A stretch of DNA of 64,000 bases, taken from NCBI RefSeq assembly GCF_004634215.1, contig NZ_SMMH01000008.1:61268-125267 (forward strand). Reading direction: 5' to 3'. This document shows, one piece after another, positions 1 through 9,935 of the stretch (positions within the stretch are counted from its first letter, which is position 1; every line of letters starts with the position of its first letter). The notes below the pieces were generated by a model, which ran no database searches, had not been told where the DNA came from, and was given only the letters and a program-made list of their open reading frames with translations. This DNA comes from Deinococcus fonticola. Lineage in GTDB: Bacteria; Deinococcota; Deinococci; Deinococcales; Deinococcaceae. Position numbers and translations under genes: made by a program.

Positions 1-563
1 AGGGGCACGCGGCTTTCGCGGATCACCTGATGCAAGCGGGCGGTGGCCCCCTGGTAGGCCGTATCCCCGCTTGCCTGCATGGCCTCCTGGAGAGGATTGA
101 GATGAACAGCCACGGCGTCGGCGCCCACCAGCGCAGCGGCGCGTTCCAGTTCCGCCGGGCCGTAGCCCTTCATCAGCTGACCCAGACCCAGGTTGCCGAT
201 CAGCAGAATGTCCGGGGCCACGTTGCGCACCTGAAAGCTGGATAGGGCGCCGGGCACGTCCAGCATCACGCGCTGCGACCCCAGCATCAGGCCGATGCCG
301 GTGGCCTGCGCGGCCTCGGCCAGCGTGCGGTTGATGGTGCGGGCGCGCTCGGCGCCGCCGGTCATGGCCCCGATCAGGAGCGGCGCACTCAGGCGCTTGC
401 CCAGGAAGGTGGTCGAGAGGTCGATGTCGGCCAGGTTCACCTCGGGCAGGGCGCGGTAGGGCCAGGGCACGGCCTCCAGGCCGGTGGTCACTGTCTGAAA
501 CTGCACGTCGTGCGCGAGACACACGTCGATGTGCTTCAGCTTGCGGCGCTGCACCTCACTCAC
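1..563 (-). CDS. fni: Isopentenyl-diphosphate delta-isomerase type 2, N-terminal part (runs off the window)
   Basis: Type 2 (FMN-dependent) isomerase interconverting IPP and DMAPP, the C5 precursors of carotenoids and menaquinone. The reading frame gives [16 protein letters not shown] near the N-terminus, then LLIGAMTGG (about residues 70-80), [11 protein letters not shown] and [12 protein letters not shown], all characteristic of the Fni/IDI-2 family. About 187 codons are present of the usual 330-350; the 3' end lies beyond base 1. The start is probably GTG at 563, overlapping the uvsE stop by 8 bases; GTG at 554 is an alternative. The overlap implies translational coupling to uvsE. The isoprenoid role fits the carotenoid genes that follow. 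The family call is firm, the exact start is not. Confidence 0.88.
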   Translation of the reverse strand, partial: MSEVQRRKLKHIDVCLAHDVQFQTVTTGLEAVPWPYRALPEVNLADIDLSTTFLGKRLSAPLLIGAMTGGAERARTINRTLAEAAQATGIGLMLGSQRVMLDVPGALSSFQVRNVAPDILLIGNLGLGQLMKGYGPAELERAAALVGADAVAVHLNPLQEAMQASGDTAYQGATARLHQVIRESRVP

Positions 564-1488
564 CTGTGCTCACCTGTCTGGACTCACCTGCGGCCTCCAG
601 GGGAACGGCCCCCATCAGGGCCGCCAGGGCAACTTCTTTGCCCTTGGCCTCCACCTCGATCCAGGGCACGTCGGCGTAGGCGCTGGGCAGGTGCGTGATC
701 AGGTAACTGTGCCGCCTGTCCTGGTGGTTTTCCAGGCCGTTGCTGAGGTGAACGACCTGCCATTCGGGGGGCGTCCAGGTGGCCCGCGCCCGCAGCACCC
801 ACTCGCGCACGCTGGGGTCTTCCTGATCCGCCAGGCGCTCCTTGACCACGTGGTGGTGCGCGTCGAACACGAAAGGCGTGCCGGTCGCCTCGCAGATGGA
901 CAGCAAGTCCTGCGGCCCGTAGGCGCGTTCGTCGTTTTCCAGGCCCAGACGCAGGCGCACGGCGGGCGGCAGGTCGGGAATCAGGGCCTGCAATTCGGCC
1001 CCGCGCCCGCCCTTTCCACCGTGCAGCAGCAGCAGGTTCCAGGGGCTGCGCTCTAGGCCCAGGGCGTCCATCACGCTGGCGTGGCTTTGCAGGGCGTGCA
1101 GGCTGCTGGCGCGCACCTCGGGCCGCTCGCTGTTCAGCACGATGAACTGTTCGGGGTGCATCAGCACGCGAATGCCCGCGTCCCGGAAGGCCTGCCCGGC
1201 GGCCCGCAGCTCGGCGCTCAGCGAGGCCAGCACCGCGCGGCCGGTGTCGTCGCCGGCCAGGTCGAGCATGGGGAACAGGCTGGAACTCATGCGGTAGAGC
1301 CGCACGCCCCGCGCGGCGCAGTAGGCGGCCGCCGAATGCAGAATGCGGACGTTCTCGCGGTACAGAGTCAGCAGCTTCTCCTCGCGCCCGGCAGGCGAGA
1401 GCGTGCGGTAGCGGCTGAGGGTCACGGTTTTGAACCGCACCTCCGGCCCCACGGTAAGACAGACCAGACCGTAATGCGGCGTTCCCAT
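556..1488 (-). CDS. uvsE: UV damage endonuclease (UvsE/UVDE family)
   Basis: 310-residue TIM-barrel endonuclease that nicks DNA 5' to UV photoproducts and starts the alternative excision repair known in Deinococcus. Likely metal ligands and family signatures are visible: HPEQ at 111-114, LLHGG at 154-158, LENDE at 182-186, FDAHHH at 208-213, HLSNG at 247-251 and IEVEAKGK near 277-284. Length is normal for bacterial UVDE. It is upstream of and overlaps the isomerase gene, an unrelated function that may only share a transcript. No regulatory motif is obvious before its ATG. Confidence 0.93.
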   Translation of the reverse strand: MGTPHYGLVCLTVGPEVRFKTVTLSRYRTLSPAGREEKLLTLYRENVRILHSAAAYCAARGVRLYRMSSSLFPMLDLAGDDTGRAVLASLSAELRAAGQAFRDAGIRVLMHPEQFIVLNSERPEVRASSLHALQSHASVMDALGLERSPWNLLLLHGGKGGRGAELQALIPDLPPAVRLRLGLENDERAYGPQDLLSICEATGTPFVFDAHHHVVKERLADQEDPSVREWVLRARATWTPPEWQVVHLSNGLENHQDRRHSYLITHLPSAYADVPWIEVEAKGKEVALAALMGAVPLEAAGESRQVSTGE

Positions 1489-1581
1489 CCGCCCAGCGTA
1501 GCGTGCCTGGGTGCGGGCCGGCGGCGCATCAAGGTTGCCTGAAGCGGGATCAGGGACGCCGGCCCTGCCAGGTGGGCTAGC

Positions 1582-3240
1582 ATGCCAGCCATGTCCCTTC
1601 CAGCAGAGTTACAGCGTCCCCGGCGGGCCGTGATCATCGGCGCGGGCTTCGGCGGCCTGAGCTTGGGCATCCGGCTGCAAAGCCTGGGCTTCGATACGCT
1701 GATTCTGGAACGGCTGGACGGGCCGGGCGGGCGCGGCTACCAGAAGCACACGCCGGACGGCTACGTGTTCGACATGGGGCCGACCGTGATCACGGTGCCG
1801 CACTTCATCGAGGAACTGTTCGCGCTGGAGCGCGGCCGCGCCCAGCTGGACGGCGCGGACTTCCCGCAGAGCGTGCGGAACGCGCCGCGGGTCACGGTGG
1901 GCCCCTCGGGCGGATCGCACACCCGGCGCTATGTGAACCTGGTGCCCATTCTGCCCTTTTACCGCATCGTGTTCGACGACGGCACGCATTTCGATTACGA
2001 CGGCGACCCGCAGCACACCCGCGAGCAGATTCGTGAACTGGCCCCGGAAGACCTGGCCGGGTACGAGCGTTTCGACCGCGACGCCCGCGCCATTTTCGAG
2101 CGCGGCTTTCTGGAGCTGGGGTACACGCACTTCGGCGACCTGCCCACGATGCTCAGGGTGGTGCCCGACCTGCTGCGGCTGGACGCGGTCAGGACGCTGT
2201 TCTCGTTTACCAGCAAGTACTTTCAGTCGGGCAAGATGCGCCAGGTGTTCAGTTTCGAGACGCTGCTGGTGGGCGGCAATCCCCTCAGCGTCCCGGCCAT
2301 CTACGCGATGATTCACTTCGTCGAGAAAACCTGGGGCATTCATTACTGCATGGGGGGCACCGGCGAACTGGTGCGGGCCTTCGAGCGCAAATTTCGTGAA
2401 CTGGGCGGCCAGATCCGCTACGGCGCGGGTGTGCAGGAGATCACCGTGACCGATGACTGGGGCCAGGCGCCTTCACCACTGAGACCCCGCGTGGCGCGCG
2501 GCGTGGTGCTGGAAAGCGGCGAGCGCGTCCCCGCCGATCTGGTGGTCAGCAACGGCGACTGGGCCAACACCTACCTGAAACGCGTGCCGGCCCGCGCCCG
2601 GCTGGTGAACAGCGACCTGCGCGTGAAGGCGGCGCGCCAGAGCATGAGCCTGCTGGTCATCTACTTCGGGTTCCGCGACGACGGGCAACCGCTGAACCTG
2701 CGCCACCACAACATTCTGCTGGGCCCGCGCTACGAGGCGCTGCTGCGCGAAATTTTCGGCCAGAAGGTGCTGGGCGCCGACTTCAGCCAGTACCTGCATG
2801 TGCCCACCCTCACCGACCCCAGCCTGGCCCCGCCAGGCCACCACGCCGCCTACACCCTGGTGCCGGTACCACACAAGGGCAGTGGCCTGGACTGGTCGGT
2901 AGAAGGCCCGAAACTGGTCGAGCGGGTGTACGCCTACCTGGATGAGCGCGGCATTATTCCTGGCCTGCGCGAACGCCTGACGCACTCGGAATTTATTACT
3001 CCGGACTACTTTGCCGGCACGCTGGACAGTTACCTGGGCAACGCGTTCGGGCCGGAGCCGGTGCTGGTACAAAGCGCTTTCTTCCGCCCGCACAACCGCA
3101 GCGAGGACGTGAAGAACCTGTACCTGGTGGGCGCAGGTGCACAGCCCGGCGGCGGCACCCCCAGCGTGATGATGTCGGCCAAAATGACCGCCCGCTTGAT
3201 CGCCGACGACTTCGGCGTTCCGCCCTCTATCCGGCGCTGA
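1582..3240 (+). CDS. crtI: Phytoene desaturase (CrtI family)
   Basis: FAD-dependent phytoene desaturase converting colourless phytoene to lycopene. It has the N-terminal dinucleotide-binding motif VIIGAGFGG (residues 17-25) and the C-terminal carotenoid-oxidoreductase signature [14 protein letters not shown]. At 552 residues it is slightly longer than most CrtI proteins but near the size recalled for Deinococcus CrtI. Two starts are possible, ATG at 1582 or ATG at 1591; neither has a strong Shine-Dalgarno sequence. Unlike many clusters, phytoene synthase (crtB) is not adjacent and is not in this window. It ends just before a long bidirectional hairpin and does not share an operon with the other carotenoid genes 8 kb away. 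Confidence 0.92.
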   Translation: MPAMSLPAELQRPRRAVIIGAGFGGLSLGIRLQSLGFDTLILERLDGPGGRGYQKHTPDGYVFDMGPTVITVPHFIEELFALERGRAQLDGADFPQSVRNAPRVTVGPSGGSHTRRYVNLVPILPFYRIVFDDGTHFDYDGDPQHTREQIRELAPEDLAGYERFDRDARAIFERGFLELGYTHFGDLPTMLRVVPDLLRLDAVRTLFSFTSKYFQSGKMRQVFSFETLLVGGNPLSVPAIYAMIHFVEKTWGIHYCMGGTGELVRAFERKFRELGGQIRYGAGVQEITVTDDWGQAPSPLRPRVARGVVLESGERVPADLVVSNGDWANTYLKRVPARARLVNSDLRVKAARQSMSLLVIYFGFRDDGQPLNLRHHNILLGPRYEALLREIFGQKVLGADFSQYLHVPTLTDPSLAPPGHHAAYTLVPVPHKGSGLDWSVEGPKLVERVYAYLDERGIIPGLRERLTHSEFITPDYFAGTLDSYLGNAFGPEPVLVQSAFFRPHNRSEDVKNLYLVGAGAQPGGGTPSVMMSAKMTARLIADDFGVPPSIRR

Positions 3241-3249
3241 CAGAAACAG

Positions 3250-3295
3250 CCGAAACGAGCCGGGCCTGCATGAATACAGGCCCGGCTCGTTTCGG
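3250..3295. terminator. Bidirectional rho-independent terminator between crtI and katE
   Basis: A perfect 19-bp inverted repeat (3250-3268 with 3277-3295) with an 8-base loop lies between the convergent crtI and catalase genes. The stem ends carry AAA/TTT on both strands, so it can act in both directions. Confidence 0.85.
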
Positions 3296-3339
3296 AAGTT
3301 CAGGGAAGATTCAGAAACTGTCTTCCCGACCTCGGTGGC

Positions 3340-5439
3340 TCAGCTGGCGGGGTTTGGGGCGCGGTTCCACACGCGGTGCTGCGCCAGCAGCTGCACGAAG
3401 GCGGCGTTGTCGTCGTCGATCACGCCGTGCGCGGCGTCCCAGGGGGTGCCGGGGAGTTGGCGGGCCGCCGCGGCCAGGGCCGGTGCTCCGTCGGCAATGG
3501 CGCCCAGGGGTTTGGCGTGCAGATACGCTTCACGCAGGAAGTCCAGCGCCTCGGTTTCGGTTTGCAGTTGCCCGTCCGCGACGACCACCGCGTCGAACAA
3601 GCTGGCGTGCGAATTGCCCAGGGTCTTCATGGCCTGCACCCCGCCCAGGTCGCCCAGGTGCGTGCCGACCACTTCGCCCATGGCTCCCTCGGCGCTCAGC
3701 GCCTGCTGAAGGGCCTTGACTGCCCCGGCGTCCACACCGTCGCCGGCCAGAATCGCCACGTGGCGGCCCTTGGCGGACTGCGGCTGCTCCAGCTGGCTCA
3801 GGGCGGCGGCTTTCTTCAGGCCGCCCGAGGCGCTGGTGTCGGCCTCGGCGCGGGCCAGCAGCGCCATTTCGGCGGGTTCGTCGTAGGTCACGCTGGGTTT
3901 GGCGGTCTCCTGGGCGCGGGGTTTCTCACCCAGGCCCAGCGCCACCTGAGAGGCCAGCAGCGGGTGAATCTTCTCGAGGTGTTCCAGCATGGCCAGGCGC
4001 ACGTGCGGCGTTTCGACCTTGCTCAGCTCGAAGCGCAGGGCCTTGGCGATGTGCACGCGCTCGACCGGCGACATGCTGTTCCAGAACAGCTTTGCCTGGC
4101 CGTAATGGTCACTGAAACTGGCCGGGCGCACGCGCAACTTGGCGCCCGAGGCCATCACCGGGTGGCTGTGGAACCCCTGCTTCTCGTCGGGGGCGGGTCG
4201 GTTGCCGTCCAGCGAATTGGGGAAGTAAGACACGCGGCCCGGATTGATCTGGAAACGCATGTGGCCGTCGCGCTGGTTGTTGCTGGCAGCGTTCACGGGG
4301 CGGTTGATGGGCAGCGACTGCCAGTTGGGCGAACCCAGGCGCGAAAGCTGCGTGTCCAGGTAGGAGAAGTTGCGCCCTTGCAGCAGCGGGTCTTCGGTAA
4401 AGTCCATGCCCGGCACGATGTTGCTGGTCATGTAGCCGACCTGCTCGGTCTCGCTGAAGAAATTGTCGGGGTTGCGGTTCAGCACCATCTTGCCGATCAA
4501 GCGTACCGGCACCAGGTCTTCCGGGACGATCTTGGTGGCGTCCAGCACGTCGAAGTCCCACTGCGCCGCCTGCTCGGGCGTGAACAGTTGTACGCCCAGG
4601 TGCCATTCCAGCATGCCGCCGGCGTCGATGGTTTCCCACATCTGGCGGCGGTTGAAGTCGGGGTCTTTGCCGGCAATCTTCTGCGCTTCGTCCCACACCA
4701 GCGAGTGCGTGCCCAGCAGCGGCTTCCAGTGGAACTTCACGAAGGTCACCTCGCCGCGCGCGTTGATCAGGCGGAAGGTATGGACGCCGAAGCCCTCCAT
4801 GGTGTCGAAGCTGCGCGGAATGGCGCGGTCCGACATGGCCCACATGATCATGTGCATGGATTCGGGCGTCAGTGAGATGAAATCCCAGAAGGTGTCGTGG
4901 GCGCTGGCGGCCTGCGGCATCTCATGGTGCGGTTCGGGCTTGACCGCGTGCACTAAGTCCGGAAACTTGATGGCGTCCTGAATGAAGAACACCGGGATGT
5001 TGTTGCCCACGATGTCCCAGTTGCCCTGCTGGGTGTAGAAGCGGGTGGCGAAGCCGCGCACGTCGCGGGGGGTGTCGGGGCTGCCCCGGAAGCCCGCCAC
5101 GGTGGAGAAGCGCACGAACACCGGGGTTTTCGCGCCCACCTCGGTCAGCACCTGCGCGGTGGTGTAGTCCCCCAGCGAGTCGGTCAGTTCGAAGTAGCCG
5201 TGTGCGCCGCTGCCACGCGCGTGCACCACCCGTTCGGGGATGCGTTCATGGTCGAAGTGGTGCAGCTTTTCGCGCAGGAAATGGTCTTCGAGCAGAACCG
5301 GGCCGCGCTCGCCAGCTTTCAGGCTGTTCTGGTCGTCACCGATGACGTGGCCCATGTTGTCGGTCAGCATGTTGCCGGGCTGGAGGGTGTCGTGCGCCAG
5401 ATCCTGCTGCTTGGCGTCGTTGTTTGTTTTCTTCGTCAT
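3340..5439 (-). CDS. katE: Large-subunit (HPII-type) heme catalase
   Basis: Catalase dismutating hydrogen peroxide, 699 residues, the size class of E. coli KatE. The catalytic histidine is in RVVHARGSGAHG (H73), the distal asparagine in VGNNIPVFF (N146) and the proximal heme tyrosine in RNFSYLDTQ (Y360). From about residue 565 (GRHVAILAGDGVD) there is the C-terminal flavodoxin/DJ-1-like domain found only in large-subunit catalases. The Shine-Dalgarno GCAGGAG sits 5 bases before the ATG. It is the last gene of a minus-strand series beginning with sugar dehydrogenase and superoxide dismutase genes, 57 bases after the SDR gene. Being downstream of a superoxide dismutase suggests sequential superoxide and peroxide removal. 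Confidence 0.95.
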   Translation of the reverse strand: MTKKTNNDAKQQDLAHDTLQPGNMLTDNMGHVIGDDQNSLKAGERGPVLLEDHFLREKLHHFDHERIPERVVHARGSGAHGYFELTDSLGDYTTAQVLTEVGAKTPVFVRFSTVAGFRGSPDTPRDVRGFATRFYTQQGNWDIVGNNIPVFFIQDAIKFPDLVHAVKPEPHHEMPQAASAHDTFWDFISLTPESMHMIMWAMSDRAIPRSFDTMEGFGVHTFRLINARGEVTFVKFHWKPLLGTHSLVWDEAQKIAGKDPDFNRRQMWETIDAGGMLEWHLGVQLFTPEQAAQWDFDVLDATKIVPEDLVPVRLIGKMVLNRNPDNFFSETEQVGYMTSNIVPGMDFTEDPLLQGRNFSYLDTQLSRLGSPNWQSLPINRPVNAASNNQRDGHMRFQINPGRVSYFPNSLDGNRPAPDEKQGFHSHPVMASGAKLRVRPASFSDHYGQAKLFWNSMSPVERVHIAKALRFELSKVETPHVRLAMLEHLEKIHPLLASQVALGLGEKPRAQETAKPSVTYDEPAEMALLARAEADTSASGGLKKAAALSQLEQPQSAKGRHVAILAGDGVDAGAVKALQQALSAEGAMGEVVGTHLGDLGGVQAMKTLGNSHASLFDAVVVADGQLQTETEALDFLREAYLHAKPLGAIADGAPALAAAARQLPGTPWDAAHGVIDDDNAAFVQLLAQHRVWNRAPNPAS

Positions 5440-5496
5440 AGGTCTCCTGCTTTCCTTGTTTCACTGGGCTGGCTGGCCAGGGTGGGTTTCAAAGAT

Positions 5497-6489
5497 TCAA
5501 TTCTGGTTGAACTCGCGTTCGGCCTGCCCCTTGATGGGGTTGTTGCGGGTGGCCTCAGTTTCGACCTGCTTGCCAGGGCGTGCCGCGTCGGAGGCGGTGG
5601 CGGCGGGCAGGAAACGGGTGGTCAGGGCCATCAGGTCGGCGGTCAGTTCGGGCGCGAGGTTGGACGCCCACCCCAGCAGCAGGGCCGGGCCGCCGATCAT
5701 GGCCTGCGCGTTCCCGCGCACCAGCGCGTCCACCGCGCGCCGGGCCGCCACCGCGGCGTCCAGCGAGAGCACCGGGAGGTTGTCCAGCGTGGCGAACAGC
5801 GCGTACTCCTTCTCGTACTGGCCTTTCACCTCGGCCTGGCGGGCGCTGCCGGTGCGCATCAGGCTGGGCAGCACGGTGGTCACACCCACGCCGTGCTGCG
5901 CCAGTTCCGCCCGCAGCGCCTGCCCCAGCCCATAAGAGGCAAATTTGCTGACGCTGTACGGCCCCAGGTGCGGCACCGCCACCTTGCCACCCACCGACGA
6001 CACGATCAGCACGCGCCCAGCATTCTTTTTCAGCTGGGGCAGCGCCGCGCGGGTCAGGCGCAGGGCCCCGAAGGCGTTGACCTCCATGATCCGCATGAAA
6101 TCCTCGTCGGTCATGTTTTCCAGCGGGCCGGTCTGGATGATGCCGGCGTTGTTGACGACTATGTCCAGCCGCCCGAAGTGGGCCACCGTTTCCTCCACGG
6201 CGCGGGTCAGGTCTGCGGGCTGCGTCACGTCGGCGACCACCGTGTAGGCCTCGCCACCGCGCTCGCGGATGTCCTGCGCGGCGCGTTCCAGTTCGGCGCC
6301 GTCGCGCGCCAGCAGGGCCACCTGGGCGCCGCGGGCCACCAGTTCGCGGGCCAGGGCCAGGCCCAGCCCGCGTGAACCGCCCGAGATCAACGCGACTTTG
6401 CCGCCGAGGTCGTACGGCGCTTTCAGGGCGCGGCGGGCCGAGAGGGCGGCCACGCCCGCCACCAGCATCAGTCGTTTGGGGATTCGCAT
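5497..6489 (-). CDS. Short-chain dehydrogenase/reductase
   Basis: Classical SDR of 330 residues. The cofactor motif SGGSRGLG is at 36-43, NNAG at 113-116, the catalytic serine at 164-165 and YxxxK at Y178/K182. The N-terminal stretch of about 25 residues ([18 protein letters not shown]) could be a membrane anchor, as in membrane-associated SDRs. The C-terminal 30 residues are polar and low in complexity. Substrate cannot be deduced. It begins 9 bases after the alcohol dehydrogenase stop and is followed by katE, so it is very likely in the same stress-type operon. The family call is secure. Confidence 0.88.
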   Translation of the reverse strand: MRIPKRLMLVAGVAALSARRALKAPYDLGGKVALISGGSRGLGLALARELVARGAQVALLARDGAELERAAQDIRERGGEAYTVVADVTQPADLTRAVEETVAHFGRLDIVVNNAGIIQTGPLENMTDEDFMRIMEVNAFGALRLTRAALPQLKKNAGRVLIVSSVGGKVAVPHLGPYSVSKFASYGLGQALRAELAQHGVGVTTVLPSLMRTGSARQAEVKGQYEKEYALFATLDNLPVLSLDAAVAARRAVDALVRGNAQAMIGGPALLLGWASNLAPELTADLMALTTRFLPAATASDAARPGKQVETEATRNNPIKGQAEREFNQN

Positions 6490-6498
6490 TCCCTTACC

Positions 6499-7677
6499 TT
6501 ATGCCCAGGGGTTCAGCACCACTTTGATGCAACCGTCATGCTTGTCCCGGAAGGTCTTGTACAGATCCGGCGCCTGATCCAGCGTGGCGCGGTGCGTGAT
6601 CACGAAGCTGGGGTCGATCTCGCCGGCCTCGATGCGCGACAGCAGCGGGTAGATGTGCTTGTGGGTGTGCGTCTGGCCCATCTTGAAGGTCAGGCCCTTG
6701 GCGAAGGCCGCGCCCATCGGCAGCTTGTCGACCAGGCCGCCGTACACGCCGGGCAGGCTGACGGTGCCGCCCTTGGCGCAGCTTTGGATGGCCCAGCGCA
6801 GGGCCGTGATCCGGTCAAAACTGAGTTTGAGGGTCTGCTGCAACTTGTCGAGCGCCGCGCCGGGGCCGTGGCCGTGCGCTTCCATCCCCACCGCGTCGAT
6901 CACGTGATCCGGGCCGCGCCCGCCGGTCGCCTCGCGGAGCGCCTGCAGCACATCCTCCTGCTCGTAATTGATGGTCTGTGCGCCCGCTTCCTGGGCCATT
7001 TTCAGGCGTTCAGACACGCGGTCGATGGCGATCACGTGCGCCGCGCCCAGCATGTAGGCGCTGCGAATAGCGAACTGCCCCACCGGGCCGGCCCCGAACA
7101 CCGCCACCACATCACGCCCGGGCTGGATGTTGCAGTTCTCGGCGGCCTGCCAGCCGGTGGGGAAAATGTCGGTCAGGAACAGTACCTGTTCGTCCTTCAG
7201 GCCCGTTTCGATCTTGTGCGGCCCCACGTCGGCGAAGGGAACGCGCACGTACTGCGCCTGCCCGCCCGCGTACCCGCCGTACATGTGGGAGTACCCGAAC
7301 AGCGCGCCACCGCTGGTGGCACCATACAGCGCCTCAGCCATGCGGTGGTTGGGGTTGCTGTTGTCGCAGGCGCTGTACATGCCGCGCACACAGTAGTCGC
7401 ACACGCCGCAGGAGATGTTGAAGGGCACCACCACGCGGTCGCCGACCTTCAGTTTCTTCACTGCCTTGCCGACTTCCACCACTTCACCCATGAACTCGTG
7501 GCCCAGGATGTCGCCCTTTTCCATACTGGGAATAAAGCCGTCGAGCAGGTGCAGGTCGGAGCCGCAGATGGCGGTGGAGGTGATTTTCACGATGGCGTCA
7601 GTGGGTAAAAGCAGCGTGGGGTCGGGCACCGTTTCCACGCCAACCTTATTTACGCCCTGCCAGACAATTGCTTTCAT
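6499..7677 (-). CDS. Zinc-dependent alcohol dehydrogenase (formaldehyde dehydrogenase-like MDR)
   Basis: Medium-chain dehydrogenase of 392 residues. Catalytic zinc ligands are C38 and the GHE motif at 59-61. The structural zinc site is C90, C93, C96 and C104. The Rossmann motif GAGPVG is at 195-200. The overall pattern, including the FPTGWQAAE segment, resembles the glutathione-independent formaldehyde dehydrogenase branch used for aldehyde or alcohol detoxification; the substrate is not determined by sequence. Its ATG overlaps the SRPBCC stop (ATGA), so translation is coupled. Confidence 0.9.
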   Translation of the reverse strand: MKAIVWQGVNKVGVETVPDPTLLLPTDAIVKITSTAICGSDLHLLDGFIPSMEKGDILGHEFMGEVVEVGKAVKKLKVGDRVVVPFNISCGVCDYCVRGMYSACDNSNPNHRMAEALYGATSGGALFGYSHMYGGYAGGQAQYVRVPFADVGPHKIETGLKDEQVLFLTDIFPTGWQAAENCNIQPGRDVVAVFGAGPVGQFAIRSAYMLGAAHVIAIDRVSERLKMAQEAGAQTINYEQEDVLQALREATGGRGPDHVIDAVGMEAHGHGPGAALDKLQQTLKLSFDRITALRWAIQSCAKGGTVSLPGVYGGLVDKLPMGAAFAKGLTFKMGQTHTHKHIYPLLSRIEAGEIDPSFVITHRATLDQAPDLYKTFRDKHDGCIKVVLNPWA

Positions 7678-8450
7678 GCGTTACCTGCCTTCCGTTGATC
7701 CTGCTCGGCTTTGGGGCTTTCCTCGCCCGTTTTGGTCTTCTGGCCGGCGTCGGGGCGGCCACTGGTCTGACCGTTGGTGGTGGGGGCAAAGCCCAGTTCC
7801 TGCTCACGCTTGAACCGCATCAGGTCGTCGCGCAGTTGCTGGGCGGGTTCCTCACCGAACAGGCGCGCCAGCACCGCGCCGGTGGCGCCCAGCGGGGGCT
7901 TGTACGTCATGTTCACGGTAATCTGGGTACCGCGCTGCCCCGGTGCGGGCTGGAATTTCACCTCGCCGCTGTTCTCGATGGTCGACCCCGGCAGGCTCTG
8001 CCAGGCGATGCGCCGGCCCGGCTCATCGGCGGTCAGCTCGGCTTCCCAGCTCACGGCCTGGCCCAGCGGCGCTTTGGCCGTCCATTTCGAGCGCTTCTCG
8101 TCCAGCACTTCCACGCTCTGAAGGTGGCTCATCAGGTGTGGCAGGTTGGGCAGGTTGCGCCAGATGGCGTACAGCCCCTCGACCGGCTTGTTGATGGTCA
8201 CCGCGTCGCGGATCAGCACCTCTCCTGGCGTGTCGGTCTGCTCGATTTTCAGGGCTGGGGCCAGCGGCTGCTTGCCTTTCAGGGCCAGGTAGCCCATGCC
8301 AGCGCCGGCCGCGCCCAGCACCAGCGTGCCCAACGTCGAGCGGCTGCGCAGGCTGGACGCCAGGAACATGGCTCCCAGTGCCGCAAACAGGGTCTTCTCG
8401 GGAATGGTGATGTTCTCGGTCTTATCGGTGTTGTCCGTCTGATCGGTCAT
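7674..8450 (-). CDS. SRPBCC-family (polyketide cyclase/dehydrase-like) membrane-anchored protein
   Basis: 258-residue protein with a charged N-terminus ([12 protein letters not shown]), a hydrophobic pair at about 20-60, then a START/SRPBCC fold from about residue 75 ([36 protein letters not shown] cut to its key parts: [16 protein letters not shown]). The C-terminus is disordered. Such proteins bind hydrophobic ligands and often sit in general-stress clusters with catalase and alcohol dehydrogenase. Ligand unknown. A Shine-Dalgarno AGGGAGAA precedes the ATG and lies in a tandemly duplicated 14-mer. Its 3' end overlaps the ADH start. Confidence 0.82.
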   Translation of the reverse strand: MTDQTDNTDKTENITIPEKTLFAALGAMFLASSLRSRSTLGTLVLGAAGAGMGYLALKGKQPLAPALKIEQTDTPGEVLIRDAVTINKPVEGLYAIWRNLPNLPHLMSHLQSVEVLDEKRSKWTAKAPLGQAVSWEAELTADEPGRRIAWQSLPGSTIENSGEVKFQPAPGQRGTQITVNMTYKPPLGATGAVLARLFGEEPAQQLRDDLMRFKREQELGFAPTTNGQTSGRPDAGQKTKTGEESPKAEQDQRKAGNA

Positions 8451-8453
8451 AAG

Positions 8454-8481
8454 GTTCTCCCTGGAAAGTTCTCCCTGGAAA
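8454..8481. repeat. Tandem 14-bp duplication of the ribosome-binding region
   Basis: GTTCTCCCTGGAAA occurs twice back to back (8454-8467 and 8468-8481). Read on the minus strand, each copy contains the purine-rich GGGAGAA; the copy nearest the SRPBCC start codon is correctly placed as its ribosome-binding site. Confidence 0.7.
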
Positions 8482-8540
8482 TGGGGGCGGGCAGCGCCGC
8501 GCGGAAATCACTGTGCGGAGTGGCCCGGTCAACGCTGGCC

Positions 8541-9935
8541 CTAGAACTTCCTGAAGCGCGTGAGCCTGAACGGGGTCTCTGGCGTGCCGCCCTGAAGTTT
8601 GTCCAGTTGCCCCTGGGTCACGATCAGTTCGCCGCCCAGGCTGGCAAGGGTGGTGGGAAAACGCAGGCCCGCCAGGGGTTCCTCGGCGACCAGCTGGCCG
8701 CTGCCGTAATCGGCGCTGAGGGCCACCTTGCCGACGACCTGATCCTTGTTGCGCGCCACGTACAGCGTGCGGCCGTCGAGCAGCAGGCCGTCACCATTGA
8801 CCAGGCCGCCCATGACCTTCCGAACCGCTTTGGTGCGCAGGTCGATGCGCCATAGGTCGCCTGTGTTCAGCTGCACGCTGAGCAGGTAACGCCCGTCGGG
8901 GGTCACGACCAGGCCGTTGAGGTTGATGCCGGGGCCGTACTTGATGGGCGTGCGGCCCAGATCCAGCCAGCTTTCCAGCGTCAGGTCGGGTTTGACGCGG
9001 TACAGAACGGGCCGGTAGCTGTCGGTGACGTACACGTTCGCATCGGGGGCCACCACCAGGTCGTTGACATACTTGTGCGGCGAGGGCGGCGTTTCGAGCA
9101 CCTTCAGGGTCATGCCGTCGGGTGACAGCACGCTGACCGTGCCCTGCGCGCCGCCGGCCACCCACAGCCGGCCCTGCGCGTCCACCTTCATCCCCAGCGC
9201 CGTGGCGCGGCCTTTGGCGCCGCCTTCCTGGAATTTGCTGACGGCCCCGCTGCTGGCGTTCAGCACATAGATGGTGCCGTTGGCCGCGCTGCCGGTGTAG
9301 ATCAGGCCGCGCCGGGCGTCCACCGCCACGCCTTCCGGGAAGTCCTGTGGGCCGGGCAGCGGGTAGTCGCGCACCGCGAGGTTCTCGCGCACGATCACGC
9401 CGCAGCGTTCGCGTGGGCCGGTGGCGCCCGCCGGGTCGGTCTTGTAGTCGTCGGGCCGGGCGTGAATCACCAGGCTGCGGCCCAGCACCCCGTTTTCCCC
9501 GCTCAGGCTGACCTTGGAGGTGGTGAAGGTCAGCTGGCCGCTACCGTCGGCCGCCACGTTCAGCATGGGCGTGTCGCCGCCGTGACCGTGCTTGTTGTCG
9601 GTGGTGGGGGCGTCGTGGTTCTTGCTCATGCCGGGGTCGAAGTGGCCGCCTGCCCCGCCGAAGGGCACGACGGTGTTGGTGGCCGGATCGACGCCGGGGG
9701 TGCAGCGCCCCATCTCGTGAATGTGCATGCCATGCTGGCCGGGGGTCAGGCCGCGCACCTGCACGGTGATCTGAAGGTTTACGCCCAGCTGCTCGAAGCG
9801 GGCCGTGCCGGTGACCTGTCCGGCCGCGTCACGGATGGCGGCGGTGGCCCTCAGCGGCGCGGGGGTGGGGGCGGCCGCGCCGCCCGCCGCAGCGAGCCCG
9901 AGCGCAAGCAGGCTGGTCAGAGCAAAAGTTCGCAT
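8541..9935 (-). CDS. sodC: Secreted Cu/Zn superoxide dismutase fused to an SMP-30/NHL-like beta-propeller
   Basis: 464 residues starting at ATG 9935, which overlaps the upstream stop (TGATG). Residues 1-22 are a signal peptide. Residues about 28-185 are a complete Cu/Zn SOD domain: copper/zinc ligands H71 and H73 (HIHE), H98 (GGHFDP), H107, H118 and D121 (HGGD), H158 (VIHARPDDY), plus the disulphide cysteines C78 (GRC) and C178 (RCGVI). From about 190 to the end are propeller-like repeats (PEGVAVDARRGLIYTGS, GMKVDAQGRLWVA, VNDLVVAPDANVYVTDS, NGLVVTPDGRYLL) of the SMP-30/gluconolactonase or NHL type. The dismutase should act outside the membrane; the propeller role is unknown, perhaps binding or lactonase activity. 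It is co-transcribed with a soluble sugar dehydrogenase. Confidence 0.9.
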   Translation of the reverse strand: MRTFALTSLLALGLAAAGGAAAPTPAPLRATAAIRDAAGQVTGTARFEQLGVNLQITVQVRGLTPGQHGMHIHEMGRCTPGVDPATNTVVPFGGAGGHFDPGMSKNHDAPTTDNKHGHGGDTPMLNVAADGSGQLTFTTSKVSLSGENGVLGRSLVIHARPDDYKTDPAGATGPRERCGVIVRENLAVRDYPLPGPQDFPEGVAVDARRGLIYTGSAANGTIYVLNASSGAVSKFQEGGAKGRATALGMKVDAQGRLWVAGGAQGTVSVLSPDGMTLKVLETPPSPHKYVNDLVVAPDANVYVTDSYRPVLYRVKPDLTLESWLDLGRTPIKYGPGINLNGLVVTPDGRYLLSVQLNTGDLWRIDLRTKAVRKVMGGLVNGDGLLLDGRTLYVARNKDQVVGKVALSADYGSGQLVAEEPLAGLRFPTTLASLGGELIVTQGQLDKLQGGTPETPFRLTRFRKF

